Source: Ruminiclostridium sp. (GTDB taxonomy: Bacteria; Bacillota; Clostridia; Oscillospirales; Ruminococcaceae). From it: a stretch of DNA of 59,865 nucleotides. The notes under the pieces are model-generated. The model saw only the letters and a program-made list of their open reading frames with translations. It made no database searches and was not told where the DNA came from. This document shows positions 25,851 through 35,674 of the stretch, piece by piece (position 1 is the stretch's first letter; every line of letters begins with the position of its first letter). A program made the translations under genes and the position numbers. The stretch lies in assembly GCA_017942025.1 (NCBI GenBank), contig JAGAVH010000074.1, positions 1-59,865 of the forward strand, given 5' to 3'.

Positions 25851-27728
25851 TCAGGTTGCAATACCGGCAAACTGCGTATTGTACAGCTTTGCGTAAGCAC
25901 CATCCTGTGCTAAAAGGGTTTCGTGATTTCCCGCTTCTACCACCTTGCCGCCTGCAAGAACTACAATTTTATCTGCATCACGGATTGTTGAAAGTCTGTG
26001 AGCAATGATAAGACTGGTTCTGCCCTTCATAAGATTAAGCATTGCCTCCTGAATATAAACCTCTGTTCTGGTATCTATACTGGAGGTTGCCTCGTCAAGA
26101 ATAAGTATCTTGGGATCGGCAAGTACGGCTCTTGCTATTGCAATAAGCTGTCTTTGTCCCTGACTGAGATTTCCACCGCCTTCTGTAAGCATTGTATCAT
26201 ATCCATCGGTCAGCTTCTCAGCAAATACGTCAACCTTTGCTGTCTTTGCCGCCGCTATCACCTCTTCGTCGGTGGCGTCAAGCTTTCCGTATCTGATATT
26301 CTGTGCGATAGTGTCATTGAATATAACAGTATCCTGAAGTACTATACCTATAGATTCACGGAGTTTCCTCTTTGGAATTCCAAAAATATCCTGGCCGTCA
26401 AGAGTAATAGTGCCTTTATCAATATCATAAAAGCGTGTAAGCAGATTTACTACAGTCGTTTTACCCGAGCCGGTAGCGCCTACTATTGCCAGCTTCTGAC
26501 CGCTCTTTATCCACAGGTCGAACTCCTTCAGTACAGTTTCGCCCTCTACATAAGCAAATTCTATATCCTTGAAGTTGATATCGCCCTTTACGTTTTCTAC
26601 GTCAAAGGATGTATCTGTACCAAAGTCCTCCTCGGGAGGATTGTCCATTATTTCAAATACTCGCTCTGCACCAGCGATAGCTGTCTGAATTGCCGCATAC
26701 TGATGGGCAATTTCGTTTATAGGACGGGAAAAATTCTTTGTGTACTGTAAAAACGCCTGGATAGTACCTACCGTCATTGCACCGTAAAGCGCAAGAGGGT
26801 TGAAATCAATAATCAGGAAGTATGCGCCGAAGCCTGCCACAAGCAGAAAGCTTATATTGGATATAACATTCATACAAGGTCCCATTACACCGCCGGATAT
26901 CTGCGCTTTAATAGACGCCTTACAAAGCTTGTCGCTTATCTTGTTGAATTCCTCGCAGGCGTCCTCTTCCTTCGAGAATGCGGCTACCGTCTTATAGCCG
27001 GTTACCATTTCCTCGATATGACCGTTGAGATTGCCGAGTAAGGTCTGCTGCATAGGAAAATATTTTCTCATTATCTTTGTGAGGTTTGTGGTAACAAGAA
27101 GTGTAAGCACTATGGTTGTAAGACTTACAAGTGTAAGTATCGGTGAATAGTACAGCATAAAGCATAAGCAACCTATAAGGGTTAACACACCTGAGAATAG
27201 CGAAGCTATAGACTGAGATACTGTATTTGAGATATTCTCCACGTCGTTTGTCATACGGCTCATAATGTCACCATGCTGATGGCTATCGGTGTATTTTATA
27301 GGCAGATAGGATATCTTATCAAAAAGGTCCTTTCTCATTATCTTTACTGTAGTCTGAGAAAGCTTTGCCGCTATTATACCCTGACAATAAGTAAGGCAGG
27401 AATTGATAAGATACACCACTCCAAGTGCGATAAGGCAATATACCATACCTTCAAGATCTACCTGAAGTCTGTTTTCGGAAATAGTAATTTTGTCGATAGC
27501 CATACCCTGAATAAAGGGGGCAAAAAGATTCAGAAGCGTTACAAACAGCATTATAACAAGAAGCGCAATCATAAGATACTTGTTCTTTCCTATGTAGCTT
27601 AACAATCTCTTGATTGTCTTTTTAGAATCCTTTGCCTTTTCTGTAGGCATCGCCATTCTCTGATGTGGCGGTGGGCCGCCTCTTCCCATTACTCTGGGCA
27701 TCTGAGGAGCAGGTCTTTGTTCAGCCAT
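25851..27728 (-). CDS. ABC exporter half-transporter, catalytic subunit
   Basis: 625 residues. A Pro/Arg-rich N-terminal extension (about 1-45) is followed by six membrane helices and a nucleotide-binding domain. Walker A is VGATGSGKTTVV, the signature NLSQGQRQLIAIARA, Walker B ILILDEATSSID with the catalytic Glu, and the H-loop IIAHRLST. All ATPase motifs are canonical. It overlaps the preceding half-transporter gene by eight bases and has GAGGAGGG upstream of ATG 27728. Together they form a heterodimeric multidrug-type exporter of the LmrCD/BmrCD kind; the cargo is unknown. Confidence 0.92.
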   Translation of the reverse strand: MAEQRPAPQMPRVMGRGGPPPHQRMAMPTEKAKDSKKTIKRLLSYIGKNKYLMIALLVIMLFVTLLNLFAPFIQGMAIDKITISENRLQVDLEGMVYCLIALGVVYLINSCLTYCQGIIAAKLSQTTVKIMRKDLFDKISYLPIKYTDSHQHGDIMSRMTNDVENISNTVSQSIASLFSGVLTLIGCLCFMLYYSPILTLVSLTTIVLTLLVTTNLTKIMRKYFPMQQTLLGNLNGHIEEMVTGYKTVAAFSKEEDACEEFNKISDKLCKASIKAQISGGVMGPCMNVISNISFLLVAGFGAYFLIIDFNPLALYGAMTVGTIQAFLQYTKNFSRPINEIAHQYAAIQTAIAGAERVFEIMDNPPEEDFGTDTSFDVENVKGDINFKDIEFAYVEGETVLKEFDLWIKSGQKLAIVGATGSGKTTVVNLLTRFYDIDKGTITLDGQDIFGIPKRKLRESIGIVLQDTVIFNDTIAQNIRYGKLDATDEEVIAAAKTAKVDVFAEKLTDGYDTMLTEGGGNLSQGQRQLIAIARAVLADPKILILDEATSSIDTRTEVYIQEAMLNLMKGRTSLIIAHRLSTIRDADKIVVLAGGKVVEAGNHETLLAQDGAYAKLYNTQFAGIAT

Positions 27729-29469
27729 TGTTTTCACCCTCCTCATTCTTCATCTGTGAGAAATAAATATCTCTGTAAACGTCACTAGACTGCATAAGCT
27801 CCTTATGAGTACCGAAAGCGCATATCTGTCCGTCGTCGAGTACGGCTATCTTATCGGCTCTCATAACGCTTGCAATTCTCTGGGCTATCATTACAATAGT
27901 AACGCCCTCAAGATTTTCCTTGAGTGCCTTATGTAGTGCCGCCTCTGTGCTTAAATCGAGCGCTGAGGTACTGTCGTCAAATATAAGTATATCAGGCTTT
28001 TTTACTATAGCTCTTGCTATAGACATTCTTTGCTTCTGTCCGCCTGACAGGGACGCACCCTTTTCACTTATCATAGTTTCATAATCATCGTTGAAGCCCA
28101 TGATAAATTCATCAGCCTGAGCAATTTTCGCCGCCTGCTTTACCTCTTCGTCGGTAGCGTCAGGCTTACCCCAGCGGATATTTTCGCTGACTGTTCCTGA
28201 AAACAACTCGCTTTTCTGAAGTACAACGCCTATTCTGCTACGAAGCTCCTCTATACTCTGCTCCTTGACATTGACTCCGTTTACATAGACCTCACCGCTG
28301 GTAGCGTCGTAGAATCTTGATATGAGATTCACAAGGGAAGTTTTACCGCAACCGGTAGCACCGAGTATAGCGACCATCTGACCTTTTTCTATCTTTAAAT
28401 CTATATCTTTAAGGACAGGTCTGCCTGAAAAACCGGGATAGTAGAACTGAACGTCCTTGAATTCTATCGCTCCTATATCAGAGGCTGTGACTGCGTTTTC
28501 AGGATCGTTTACAGCAGGGATTGTATCAAGAACTGCGTTCACTCTTCTTATAGAGGCTGTTGCACGGGATACCTGCTGTATCATCATACCAACCATCATA
28601 ACTGACATAAGTATCTGTGTTATATAGGTTATCGCCGCCATAACGTCGCCTACCATCATAGCCTTTGCTTCTACCTGGAAGCCACCGATCATAATGATTG
28701 CTATTACGGACGCATTCATAACCACCATAAGTATCGGGTTTAATGTGGCAAGAAGCTTCTGCACCCTGAGATTGGTAGTCATAAGGTCAGTATTTGCTTT
28801 ATCAAATCTGCCCTTTTCGTATTCTTCTCTTGTAAAAGCCTTTACTACTCTTGCGCCTGTAACGTTTTCCTGAACTACGCTGTTTACCTTGTCAAGCTTG
28901 TCCTGAACTACGGAAAATAACGGCGTAGCCTTTCTAAGTATAAGAAACAGTACGAGTATCTGTATCGGCATTGATATTGCGAGCACCATACCGAAATTAA
29001 CATTCAATGTGAGTATTACCGCAATACCGCCTATAAACTGCATACCTGTTCTTACGAACATTCGCAGTGACATTGCCACGAAATCCTGAACTGCGGTAAC
29101 ATCGTTTGTGAGTCTTGTTACAAGTGAACCTGTGGTAAATTTGTCCGTCTGCTGAAAGGACAGATGCATTACCTTGTCAAATACCGCTTTTCTTAAATCG
29201 TTTCCCATTTTCTGTGCCGCCGTTGTACCAAACGCCGCACTGGCAATTCCGCCAAGACAGCCTATTATCGAAAAGCCCAGCATTTTAAGTCCGGTTATTA
29301 CAACGTAGCTTAAATTGCTTGCCGCATCTCCGTCACCGAGTATGCCGTTATTTACAATATCCGACATAAGCTGAGGCTGTAAAAGGTCCATTGATACTTC
29401 CAGTATCATAGCCAGCGGACTTAATAACGCCAGCCACCAGTAAGGCTTTAAATATTTCAAAACCTTCAT
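27721..29469 (-). CDS. ABC exporter half-transporter, degenerate ATPase subunit
   Basis: 582 residues: six membrane helices then a nucleotide-binding domain. Walker A (ILGATGCGKTSLVNL) and signature ([15 protein letters not shown]) are intact, but Walker B reads ILIFDDSTSALD, with Asp in place of the catalytic Glu, and the H-loop is MIAQRIAS, with Gln in place of His. These are the substitutions of the non-catalytic site in heterodimeric exporters. It is the first gene of the pair. The ribosome site is about 14 bases from the ATG, farther than usual. Confidence 0.92.
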   Translation of the reverse strand: MKVLKYLKPYWWLALLSPLAMILEVSMDLLQPQLMSDIVNNGILGDGDAASNLSYVVITGLKMLGFSIIGCLGGIASAAFGTTAAQKMGNDLRKAVFDKVMHLSFQQTDKFTTGSLVTRLTNDVTAVQDFVAMSLRMFVRTGMQFIGGIAVILTLNVNFGMVLAISMPIQILVLFLILRKATPLFSVVQDKLDKVNSVVQENVTGARVVKAFTREEYEKGRFDKANTDLMTTNLRVQKLLATLNPILMVVMNASVIAIIMIGGFQVEAKAMMVGDVMAAITYITQILMSVMMVGMMIQQVSRATASIRRVNAVLDTIPAVNDPENAVTASDIGAIEFKDVQFYYPGFSGRPVLKDIDLKIEKGQMVAILGATGCGKTSLVNLISRFYDATSGEVYVNGVNVKEQSIEELRSRIGVVLQKSELFSGTVSENIRWGKPDATDEEVKQAAKIAQADEFIMGFNDDYETMISEKGASLSGGQKQRMSIARAIVKKPDILIFDDSTSALDLSTEAALHKALKENLEGVTIVMIAQRIASVMRADKIAVLDDGQICAFGTHKELMQSSDVYRDIYFSQMKNEEGENNG

Positions 29470-29512
29470 AATTCAGCAATTCACTTCCCTTTATAATAAA
29501 TTCAACTTGATA

Positions 29513-29542
29513 ATTATACTACTTTTTTTCGATAAAAGTCAA
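29513..29542 (-). promoter_or_regulatory. Promoter of the ABC exporter pair
   Basis: Minus-strand TTGACT (29542-29537), spacer 18, TATAAT (29518-29513). Confidence 0.65.
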
Positions 29543-29593
29543 TATTTATATCATCACACAGCCAATTTTTCACAATATTTTCACCTTTTACTA

Positions 29594-29622
29594 TTGCATT
29601 CCTACTAAAATTTATATATAAT
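29594..29622 (+). promoter_or_regulatory. Promoter of the membrane protein gene at 29658
   Basis: TTGCAT (29594-29599), 17 bases, TATAAT (29617-29622), about 35 bases before the ATG. Confidence 0.6.
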
Positions 29623-29657
29623 GGAAGTATATCTAAATCAGATGAAGGTAGGATTAA

Positions 29658-30209
29658 ATGTACTCAAATAAAAGCAAAAGCTTTTGCATTGCACTATGCG
29701 GAATTTTAAGTGCAATATGTGTAATACTTATGTTCTGCACAGGCTTTATTCCTATAGGAATATATATTCTCCCTGCGGTTGCAGGACTTGTAATCTGGCT
29801 TATCTACAGAGAGATAAACAGAAAATGGGCATTACTCAGCTTCGGATGCGTGGCACTGCTTACAATGTTACTCACACCTGACATGGAATCAAAGCTGTTA
29901 TTTGCAGGCTTTTTCGGTTACTATCCGATTATAAGAAGCTTTTTAGTAAAAATAAAACCGAAATTTCTTTCGGTCATAGCAAGATTTGCGGTATTCAACG
30001 TACCCGTTATCATAATTTACGCCATTCTCATTAACCTGCTTGGTATGGGCAAGCTACTTGAGGACTTTGCAGATTTCGGTCAGTTTGCCACTCTCGTTTT
30101 CTGGGCATTCGGAGCGGTAGCCTATATCTGCTATGATATATGCCTTGGTCAGCTTGAATACGGCTATGATAAATGGCTCAGAAAAAGGATTCATAAAATT
30201 ACGAAATAA
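29658..30209 (+). CDS. Uncharacterised membrane protein, about five helices
   Basis: 183 residues with hydrophobic segments at about 10-30, 35-50, 55-75, 108-130 and 140-165, and a basic C-terminus. The overall look (short helices, GFFGYYPIIRSFLVKIKP motif) recalls small ECF-transporter-like or polysaccharide-associated membrane proteins, but I cannot assign a family. It is a single-gene unit divergent from the ABC exporter, with its own promoter and terminator. Confidence 0.65.
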   Translation: MYSNKSKSFCIALCGILSAICVILMFCTGFIPIGIYILPAVAGLVIWLIYREINRKWALLSFGCVALLTMLLTPDMESKLLFAGFFGYYPIIRSFLVKIKPKFLSVIARFAVFNVPVIIIYAILINLLGMGKLLEDFADFGQFATLVFWAFGAVAYICYDICLGQLEYGYDKWLRKRIHKITK

Positions 30210-30216
30210 CATAACA

Positions 30217-30255
30217 CAGCCGCTGTATCAGAAATAATACAGCGGCTGATGTTTT
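30217..30255. terminator. Strong terminator between convergent genes
   Basis: Twelve-bp stem CAGCCGCTGTAT / ATACAGCGGCTG (30217-30228/30237-30248) with a T-run at 30251-30255, just after the membrane protein stop. A second hairpin, CCCACAT/ATGTGGG, lies near 30260-30300 toward the opposing gene. Confidence 0.85.
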
Positions 30256-30324
30256 TCGTATTCCCACATAATCATCTCTGACCATGTGGGGATTCAATTA
30301 TCTTCTAAGAATGCTCAGAAGCTA

Positions 30325-32886
30325 TTATTCAGTTTTAAAACACTCAAATCCCTTTCCATCCTTGGCGTTTACATAGCAATGATAGTAAAGGTCATCCGAT
30401 TCACTATAAAGAGTCAGCTTCCACTTTGCCGATGTGCGGCATTTATAATCTTCAATTACCACTCGCTGGTCGGCAGGCATATCAGGAACATAAAGAAGCT
30501 CTGCACCTGTCACCACATAGTCGGCAACCATTGCGTTGCTTAGTATATCCACTGCCGTTTCAAAGCTGATAATTTCAGAATCGGAAGTTTCCTCTGTCAT
30601 TTTAAAGGATCTGTGGATTCCGTAAGTATAATCCACTTCATCCGTTACAACCATACAACCCATTGAATATATGAATTTATTGCAGCTTTCACTGCTTGAT
30701 GTGCAATCATCCTCCATTCGCAGATAGCTGAGGTTTATTCCGTCGTAGCTCACGGTGTTTATGAATACGTAGTAATACGCATTTTCGCCGCATTTGAATA
30801 CATCCACTTCCTTGACTCTTACGTTTGTAGTAGGAGTATGGGACATAGGAAGAGTATTGATATAATCCTCGTAAAACTTTACCGCATCCTTTACAGACAT
30901 CTCTTTTCCGTCAAGGAGAGTGTACTTTTCATTGCTGTCTGCTGTGTGAGTAGCCACTTTATTATAGGCTCTGTGCGGAACAACGGTTTCCAGGAAGGCG
31001 TGCTTTGATAAACCACGATATTCTGCCAGCACGCCTTTATTGAAATTAAAAAGATCGTTGCATACAGGACTTGCGATTTCAAGGAAAATGTTTCTTTCTG
31101 CTCCTTCCTTTTCATTGGTGGAATAGAACATATATTTTGCGCTGTTTCCGCTGTTCAGAAAATCTTCCATAGTTTCAGCAAGCGGTAGAATTTCATGGTG
31201 ATATTTTCCCTCTTCGTCCCACGTTTCCTTATACCAGAATACGCAATCCTCATAAAAGGGTTCATTGGGATAAATGCGCTTGAACATTGCAAGAAAGTCC
31301 TTGTAGAAATCCTCATTTTCCTGACGAGAGCTATACATCAGGGTGAATTCCTTGATCGATTCTATTTCCTTCGGAACGTCACAGATAAAGTTATCTGCTA
31401 CAGTAAAATTATCCTTTTCAGAAAGGATTTCTTTTACTTCATCACGGGTGTAGTTCACACGAGTGTTGTTTTCTTTGGCGTAATTTCCCTCTGGTAACGG
31501 TGCTTTCTCACTTGAAATGCTGTCAATAATATATAATGCTCCACTCTGCATATCAACATAAGCGCATACCCTTGTATCGTCATTCGGTGACGCATTATGC
31601 GTCAGTTTTTCATTTAAAACAAAAGTCCACATCGGGCAATACTCTGTTGCAGGAGGAAGCCCTTCGTCGTAATTGCCGATAATCGCAATGTACTTTATAT
31701 CTATATCCTTGATACTGAAACGCATGCCGACTTTATTTGATAAAATATCACAGGCAGAGGAAAGCGAAATAAAGCTGTCATTACATTCCTGCATCTTTAT
31801 ATTGCCGCTATTGCTGTCTGAAACGTAGCTATTCGAATAGAAAGTAGATATTTCTTTAAAATGAGCAGGTGCATCCATTTCAAGCACAATATAGCTTGGC
31901 TTTGAGATACCTGTTTTTATATTGGAATAATCGCATCCCTCATCCAGCGGTATTCCATTTATCAGCTTTTCTGCAATAAATCTGTAGGTATATTCACCAT
32001 TATCAAGCTTTTTTATAAATAACGTCTTTAATCTGAGCTCTTCAGCAGGATGAATAAACTGTTCAAGCTTCTCAAGAGTCTGATTGCAATATTCAGTCGC
32101 ATCCTTTAACGAATATGCTTTTCCGTTAAGCGTATATTCACCTTCGGCTGTTTCTCCTCTGTCAAATCGTACTAATTTTTCATAGATATAATCAGCATTT
32201 AAAAGAGTAAATTCCTCATCTCTAAAGACAAGATTGTATCCTCCGTTAAGATCTGACGAGCAGGAAATATGCTTTGCTCCGCTTTCCCACAGATATTCTG
32301 ATTTTTCCGTGTCATATCTTATATCCGACTGATTTATTTTTTCTCCTACGATTACGTTACCAAATTCAGCAATATCGTTTTTTTTCTTCTCTGCGTCACC
32401 TTTTATATTCCAATCGGCAGTAAAGGTATAAAGCGACTGTACTTTATCAAGAGTAATATTCTGAGGCAGGCTGAGCTTATCGTATTTTTTCAAAAGAGCG
32501 TCATCTGCTGTAGAATATATTTCCGATAAACTTAAAAATTCCGCATCTGTAATAATAGTTGAATTTGACGAGTTAAGAAGCTCTTTATCTGTTGTTGAGC
32601 TAACTTCCTGTGCTGAAGAATTTGCTATAGAAACCTCATTACCCTTAACTACCGCAACAACTCCGACAGACACAACACAAACGATTGCCGCCGCAACCGC
32701 AGATAAACCGATAAAAATATTGGATGACTTCTTTTTCGGATTTTCTCTTATTTCTATAAAATTCTCTGATTCGAAACTGTGAATTGTATTTTTATTTTCA
32801 TTTTGCATACTTTCGGCACTTTCGATAATAAAATCCTTATCAATGCCGTCGATAACCTTTTTTAAATAATCAAACTGCTGTGACAT
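30325..32886 (-). CDS. Membrane-anchored ECF partner (putative anti-sigma) with duplicated outer domain
   Basis: 853 residues. A short cytoplasmic part (about 1-54), one membrane helix (about 55-80) and about 770 residues outside. Two regions of about 200 residues appear to be copies: 251-450 (YTLNGKAYSLKDATEYC ... SACDILSNKVG ... CAYVDMQSG) and 655-853 (YTLLDGKEMSVKDAVKFYE ... TAVDILSNAMV ... CYVNAKDG). It lies 14 bases downstream of an ECF sigma gene, so an anti-sigma or signal-sensing role is inferred from topology and position. No known anti-sigma domain was recognised in the N-terminus. Confidence 0.7.
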   Translation of the reverse strand: MSQQFDYLKKVIDGIDKDFIIESAESMQNENKNTIHSFESENFIEIRENPKKKSSNIFIGLSAVAAAIVCVVSVGVVAVVKGNEVSIANSSAQEVSSTTDKELLNSSNSTIITDAEFLSLSEIYSTADDALLKKYDKLSLPQNITLDKVQSLYTFTADWNIKGDAEKKKNDIAEFGNVIVGEKINQSDIRYDTEKSEYLWESGAKHISCSSDLNGGYNLVFRDEEFTLLNADYIYEKLVRFDRGETAEGEYTLNGKAYSLKDATEYCNQTLEKLEQFIHPAEELRLKTLFIKKLDNGEYTYRFIAEKLINGIPLDEGCDYSNIKTGISKPSYIVLEMDAPAHFKEISTFYSNSYVSDSNSGNIKMQECNDSFISLSSACDILSNKVGMRFSIKDIDIKYIAIIGNYDEGLPPATEYCPMWTFVLNEKLTHNASPNDDTRVCAYVDMQSGALYIIDSISSEKAPLPEGNYAKENNTRVNYTRDEVKEILSEKDNFTVADNFICDVPKEIESIKEFTLMYSSRQENEDFYKDFLAMFKRIYPNEPFYEDCVFWYKETWDEEGKYHHEILPLAETMEDFLNSGNSAKYMFYSTNEKEGAERNIFLEIASPVCNDLFNFNKGVLAEYRGLSKHAFLETVVPHRAYNKVATHTADSNEKYTLLDGKEMSVKDAVKFYEDYINTLPMSHTPTTNVRVKEVDVFKCGENAYYYVFINTVSYDGINLSYLRMEDDCTSSSESCNKFIYSMGCMVVTDEVDYTYGIHRSFKMTEETSDSEIISFETAVDILSNAMVADYVVTGAELLYVPDMPADQRVVIEDYKCRTSAKWKLTLYSESDDLYYHCYVNAKDGKGFECFKTE

Positions 32887-32900
32887 TTCTTTTTTCCTCC

Positions 32901-33455
32901 TTACACATTGTAATCTTTGCTTCGAAGAAAGCTTCTCAGCTCTTCTCTTGTCCTGTGAAGCTTTGTTTTGACAGTAGCCTCCTTTACCCCAAGACGAGCA
33001 CCGATATCCTTTACCGAAAGGTTGTAGTAATAGCGCATAACAAATATTTTGCGGTCTGTTTCCTTTCTCGACGCTAAAAACTTATTTATGTACCCGATAA
33101 GCGTTTTACAGTCAAGCTCTGACTCGGAATTTTCGGGTGCAGGCAGGATTTCTGCAAGCTCTGTAAAGTATATCTGCTGCTGACCTATGCGATTTTTCGA
33201 TTTGAATAACGCAAAGGCTGTGTTACGTACCACCTCGCACAGATATGCTTTAAGTGATTTTGGTCGTGTGGGCGGTATAGCATTCCAGAGGCTGAGATAG
33301 GAAGAGTTGATACATTCTTCTGTATCAGAGTTGTTTTTCAGGATATTGCCGGATATACATCTGCACAAATCTCCGTATTTTCTGTCAATATCGTCTATAG
33401 CCGTTTCATCTCTGGCTAAGAGTTTTTCTATGATGAGCTCATCGGTGATTTTCAC
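32901..33455 (-). CDS. ECF-type RNA polymerase sigma factor
   Basis: 184 residues. Region 2 spans about 5-75 (ISGNILKNNSDTEECINSSY, LKAYLCEVVRNTAF) and region 4 about 110-180 with a helix-turn-helix (YYYNLSVKDIGARLGVKEAT, then VKTKLHRTREELR). An ATG at 33461 almost touches the GGGAGG site, whereas a GTG at 33455 has seven-base spacing; I prefer GTG. The gene heads a two-gene unit with the membrane-anchored protein, the standard sigma/anti-sigma order, and is preceded by an ECF-like promoter. Confidence 0.9.
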   Translation of the reverse strand: MKITDELIIEKLLARDETAIDDIDRKYGDLCRCISGNILKNNSDTEECINSSYLSLWNAIPPTRPKSLKAYLCEVVRNTAFALFKSKNRIGQQQIYFTELAEILPAPENSESELDCKTLIGYINKFLASRKETDRKIFVMRYYYNLSVKDIGARLGVKEATVKTKLHRTREELRSFLRSKDYNV

Positions 33456-33478
33456 TTCCATCCCTCCCTTTCATACTA

Positions 33479-33507
33479 TAAGAGTGTTATTTTAAAAAAA
33501 GGTTCCC
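33479..33507 (-). promoter_or_regulatory. ECF-type promoter, probably autoregulated
   Basis: Minus strand GGGAACC (33507-33501) is followed after 16 bases by CTCTTA (33484-33479). A GGAAC-class -35 box is typical of promoters read by ECF sigma factors, and no good sigma-70 pair is present here. Confidence 0.55.
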
Positions 33508-33531
33508 GTTTTTTACTGAAATTTTAAAAAT

Positions 33532-33563
33532 GCGACAGTATCCATTGAGATACTGCCGCTGAA
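33532..33563 (-). terminator. Terminator of the V-ATPase operon
   Basis: Near-perfect 11-bp stem (33532-33542 with 33549-33559) two bases after the atpD stop, with a T-run on the minus strand immediately after. It insulates the operon from the ECF promoter downstream. Confidence 0.8.
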
Positions 33564-33564
33564 A

Positions 33565-34218
33565 TTATCCGATATTGAATTTTTCCCTTACTTTCGCCAG
33601 CTGTTCTTTTTTTATCTTTGTACTCTTTATAACCTTCTGGCGTGAGAATTCTTCTCTTTCCTTTTCTTCAAGGGAGTTTGTTATAAAGCTGAGCTGTGAC
33701 TCGTATTTGGGAATAATAATGTTTTTAAGCGCATTTGCACGCTTCTGAGTCTTTTTTATTGCTACAGCCAGTCTGTAGATGCTGTTTTCTATCTCTGCAA
33801 GGGCTACCGTCATATACTTGGTTTCGTTAAAGCAGATAACCGCATAATCAAGATATGAATTTGTCATAGCAACATCGTACTGGGGTACAAGCTTTCTTTC
33901 AGGCAACGTAACCGTCGGAAGCTCTACGCCCATAACACTGCGGAAGGAGAGCTTCAGCTCTGTTTCCTCAGGCACAAACTGCATAAGAGTTGATATAGAA
34001 CCAAGAGTCATATTTGCCTTTTGTAAAGCAAGATAAGCTTTTTCGTAGGTCTGCTCTATATTATCTCTTACAAGCTTGGATTTATCGATAAGTGCGACCA
34101 TCTCGCGGATAAGAACATTACGTTTTCTGTCCATAAGCTCGTATCCCTGTTTTGCCTGATGTAAGGATCGCTTTGTTTTAATAAGGTTACCTTTGGTAGG
34201 GAAAACCTGCTCAGCCAC
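33565..34218 (-). CDS. atpD: V/A-type ATPase subunit D
   Basis: 217 residues from a GTG with GGAAGG seven bases upstream. The N-terminus PTKGNLIKTKRSLHQAKQGY and the C-terminal coiled coil (EYSQLSF-like, EEKEREEFSRQKVIKST) are typical of subunit D, the central rotor shaft inside the A3B3 hexamer. It is the last gene of the operon, after subunit B, followed by a terminator. Confidence 0.94.
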   Translation of the reverse strand: MAEQVFPTKGNLIKTKRSLHQAKQGYELMDRKRNVLIREMVALIDKSKLVRDNIEQTYEKAYLALQKANMTLGSISTLMQFVPEETELKLSFRSVMGVELPTVTLPERKLVPQYDVAMTNSYLDYAVICFNETKYMTVALAEIENSIYRLAVAIKKTQKRANALKNIIIPKYESQLSFITNSLEEKEREEFSRQKVIKSTKIKKEQLAKVREKFNIG

Positions 34219-34252
34219 ACTATCACCTTCCTTTATAATTTAAATATCGTTT

Positions 34253-35644
34253 TTATACGAATTTTTCTGCCTTTGCAGGGTCGTAATGTTCCTTTATAAG
34301 CTGTTCACTTACTCTGTCAAGCTCACTTTCGGGAAGCAGAGACAGAAGCTCCCAGGCAAGGTCAAGGGTTTCATCCATGGTTCTGTTTTCGTCAAAGCCC
34401 TGATTGAGGAAATACTTTTCAAACATCTGTCCGAATCTCATTATCGCCTTATCAGAGGGAGAAAGCTCGTCTTCGCCTATTACCGAAGCCAGCGCTCTCG
34501 CATCCTGCACTCGGGCATAGCAGGCAAAAAGCTGGTTTGTAACGTCCGCATGGTCAGCTCTTGTATATTCTGCACCGATACCATCCTTCATAAGTCTTGA
34601 CAGGGATAATAACACGGAAAGTCCGGGATATATGCCCGTCTGGTCAAGATTTCTGTCAAATACTATCTGTCCCTCTGTTATATATGCAGTAAGGTCAGGA
34701 ATAGGATGTGTAATATCATCGTTGGGCATTGTAAGTATGGGAATCTGTGTAACAGAGCCTGTACTGCCCTCAACAACGCCCGCTCTTTCATACATGGAGG
34801 CAAGGTCCGAATAAAGGTATCCGGGATAGCCCTTTCTACCGGGAATCTCACCCTTTGAAGAGGAGAACTCACGGAGTGCCTCGCAATATGACGTCATATC
34901 TGTCATAATAACAAGGATATGCATATTCTTTTCGTATGCCAGGTATTCGGCTACGGTGAGTGCACATCTGGGTGTGAGAATACGCTCGATAATAGGGTCG
35001 TTGGAAAGGTTGAGGAACATACACACACGCTGAATAGCGCCCGTTTCTTCAAAGCTGCGGCGGAAATATTCAGCGACGTCGTTCTGTACGCCCATAGCGG
35101 CAAATACTACCGCAAAGTCCTTACCCTCTGAATCTGCAATCTTAGCCTGTCTTACTATCTGTACCGCAAGCTTGTTGTGTGACAGACCTGAGCCTGAGAA
35201 GATAGGAAGCTTCTGACCTCTGATTAAAGTCATAAGAGAATCTATAGAGGAAATACCTGTATGGATATAGTTTCTGGGATAAGAACGGGCAACGGGGTTT
35301 AACGCTCTACCGTTTATATCGCCGTACTTCTCGGCAAAAACATCTCCGAGTCCGTCAATGGGCTTGCCTGCACCGTTGAAGGTTCTGCCGAGCATTTCTG
35401 TTGACAAGGGTATTTCAAGAGGCTTTCCTGTAAAGGATATTCTTGTATTGTTCAGCGAAATTCCGTTAGTACCCTCAAAAACCTGGAGTACGACCTTATC
35501 TCCCTGCATCTCGACAACTCTTCCAAGACGCTTTGTGCCGTCAGAAAGGGATATCTCGCCTATTTCGTCATAAGCGACTCCCTTTACGCCCTGAAGGCAG
35601 ACAAGTGGTCCGTTTATTTCACTGAGTCCTGCATATTGTATCAT
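34253..35644 (-). CDS. atpB: V/A-type ATPase subunit B
   Basis: 463 residues, the normal size. The regulatory, non-catalytic subunit of the hexamer: no P-loop is present, and the conserved [18 protein letters not shown] and [20 protein letters not shown] segments are. It alternates with subunit A in the head. It follows the A gene by 30 bases with an AAAGGA site. Confidence 0.96.
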   Translation of the reverse strand: MIQYAGLSEINGPLVCLQGVKGVAYDEIGEISLSDGTKRLGRVVEMQGDKVVLQVFEGTNGISLNNTRISFTGKPLEIPLSTEMLGRTFNGAGKPIDGLGDVFAEKYGDINGRALNPVARSYPRNYIHTGISSIDSLMTLIRGQKLPIFSGSGLSHNKLAVQIVRQAKIADSEGKDFAVVFAAMGVQNDVAEYFRRSFEETGAIQRVCMFLNLSNDPIIERILTPRCALTVAEYLAYEKNMHILVIMTDMTSYCEALREFSSSKGEIPGRKGYPGYLYSDLASMYERAGVVEGSTGSVTQIPILTMPNDDITHPIPDLTAYITEGQIVFDRNLDQTGIYPGLSVLLSLSRLMKDGIGAEYTRADHADVTNQLFACYARVQDARALASVIGEDELSPSDKAIMRFGQMFEKYFLNQGFDENRTMDETLDLAWELLSLLPESELDRVSEQLIKEHYDPAKAEKFV

Positions 35645-35674
35645 ATCTTTTTTCCTTTTTGAAAATAAACTTCT

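Noticed and set aside
25998-26750. A 250-residue plus-strand frame opposite the ABC exporter
   Set aside because: Antisense shadow of the ATPase domain; low-complexity Cys/Tyr-rich translation.
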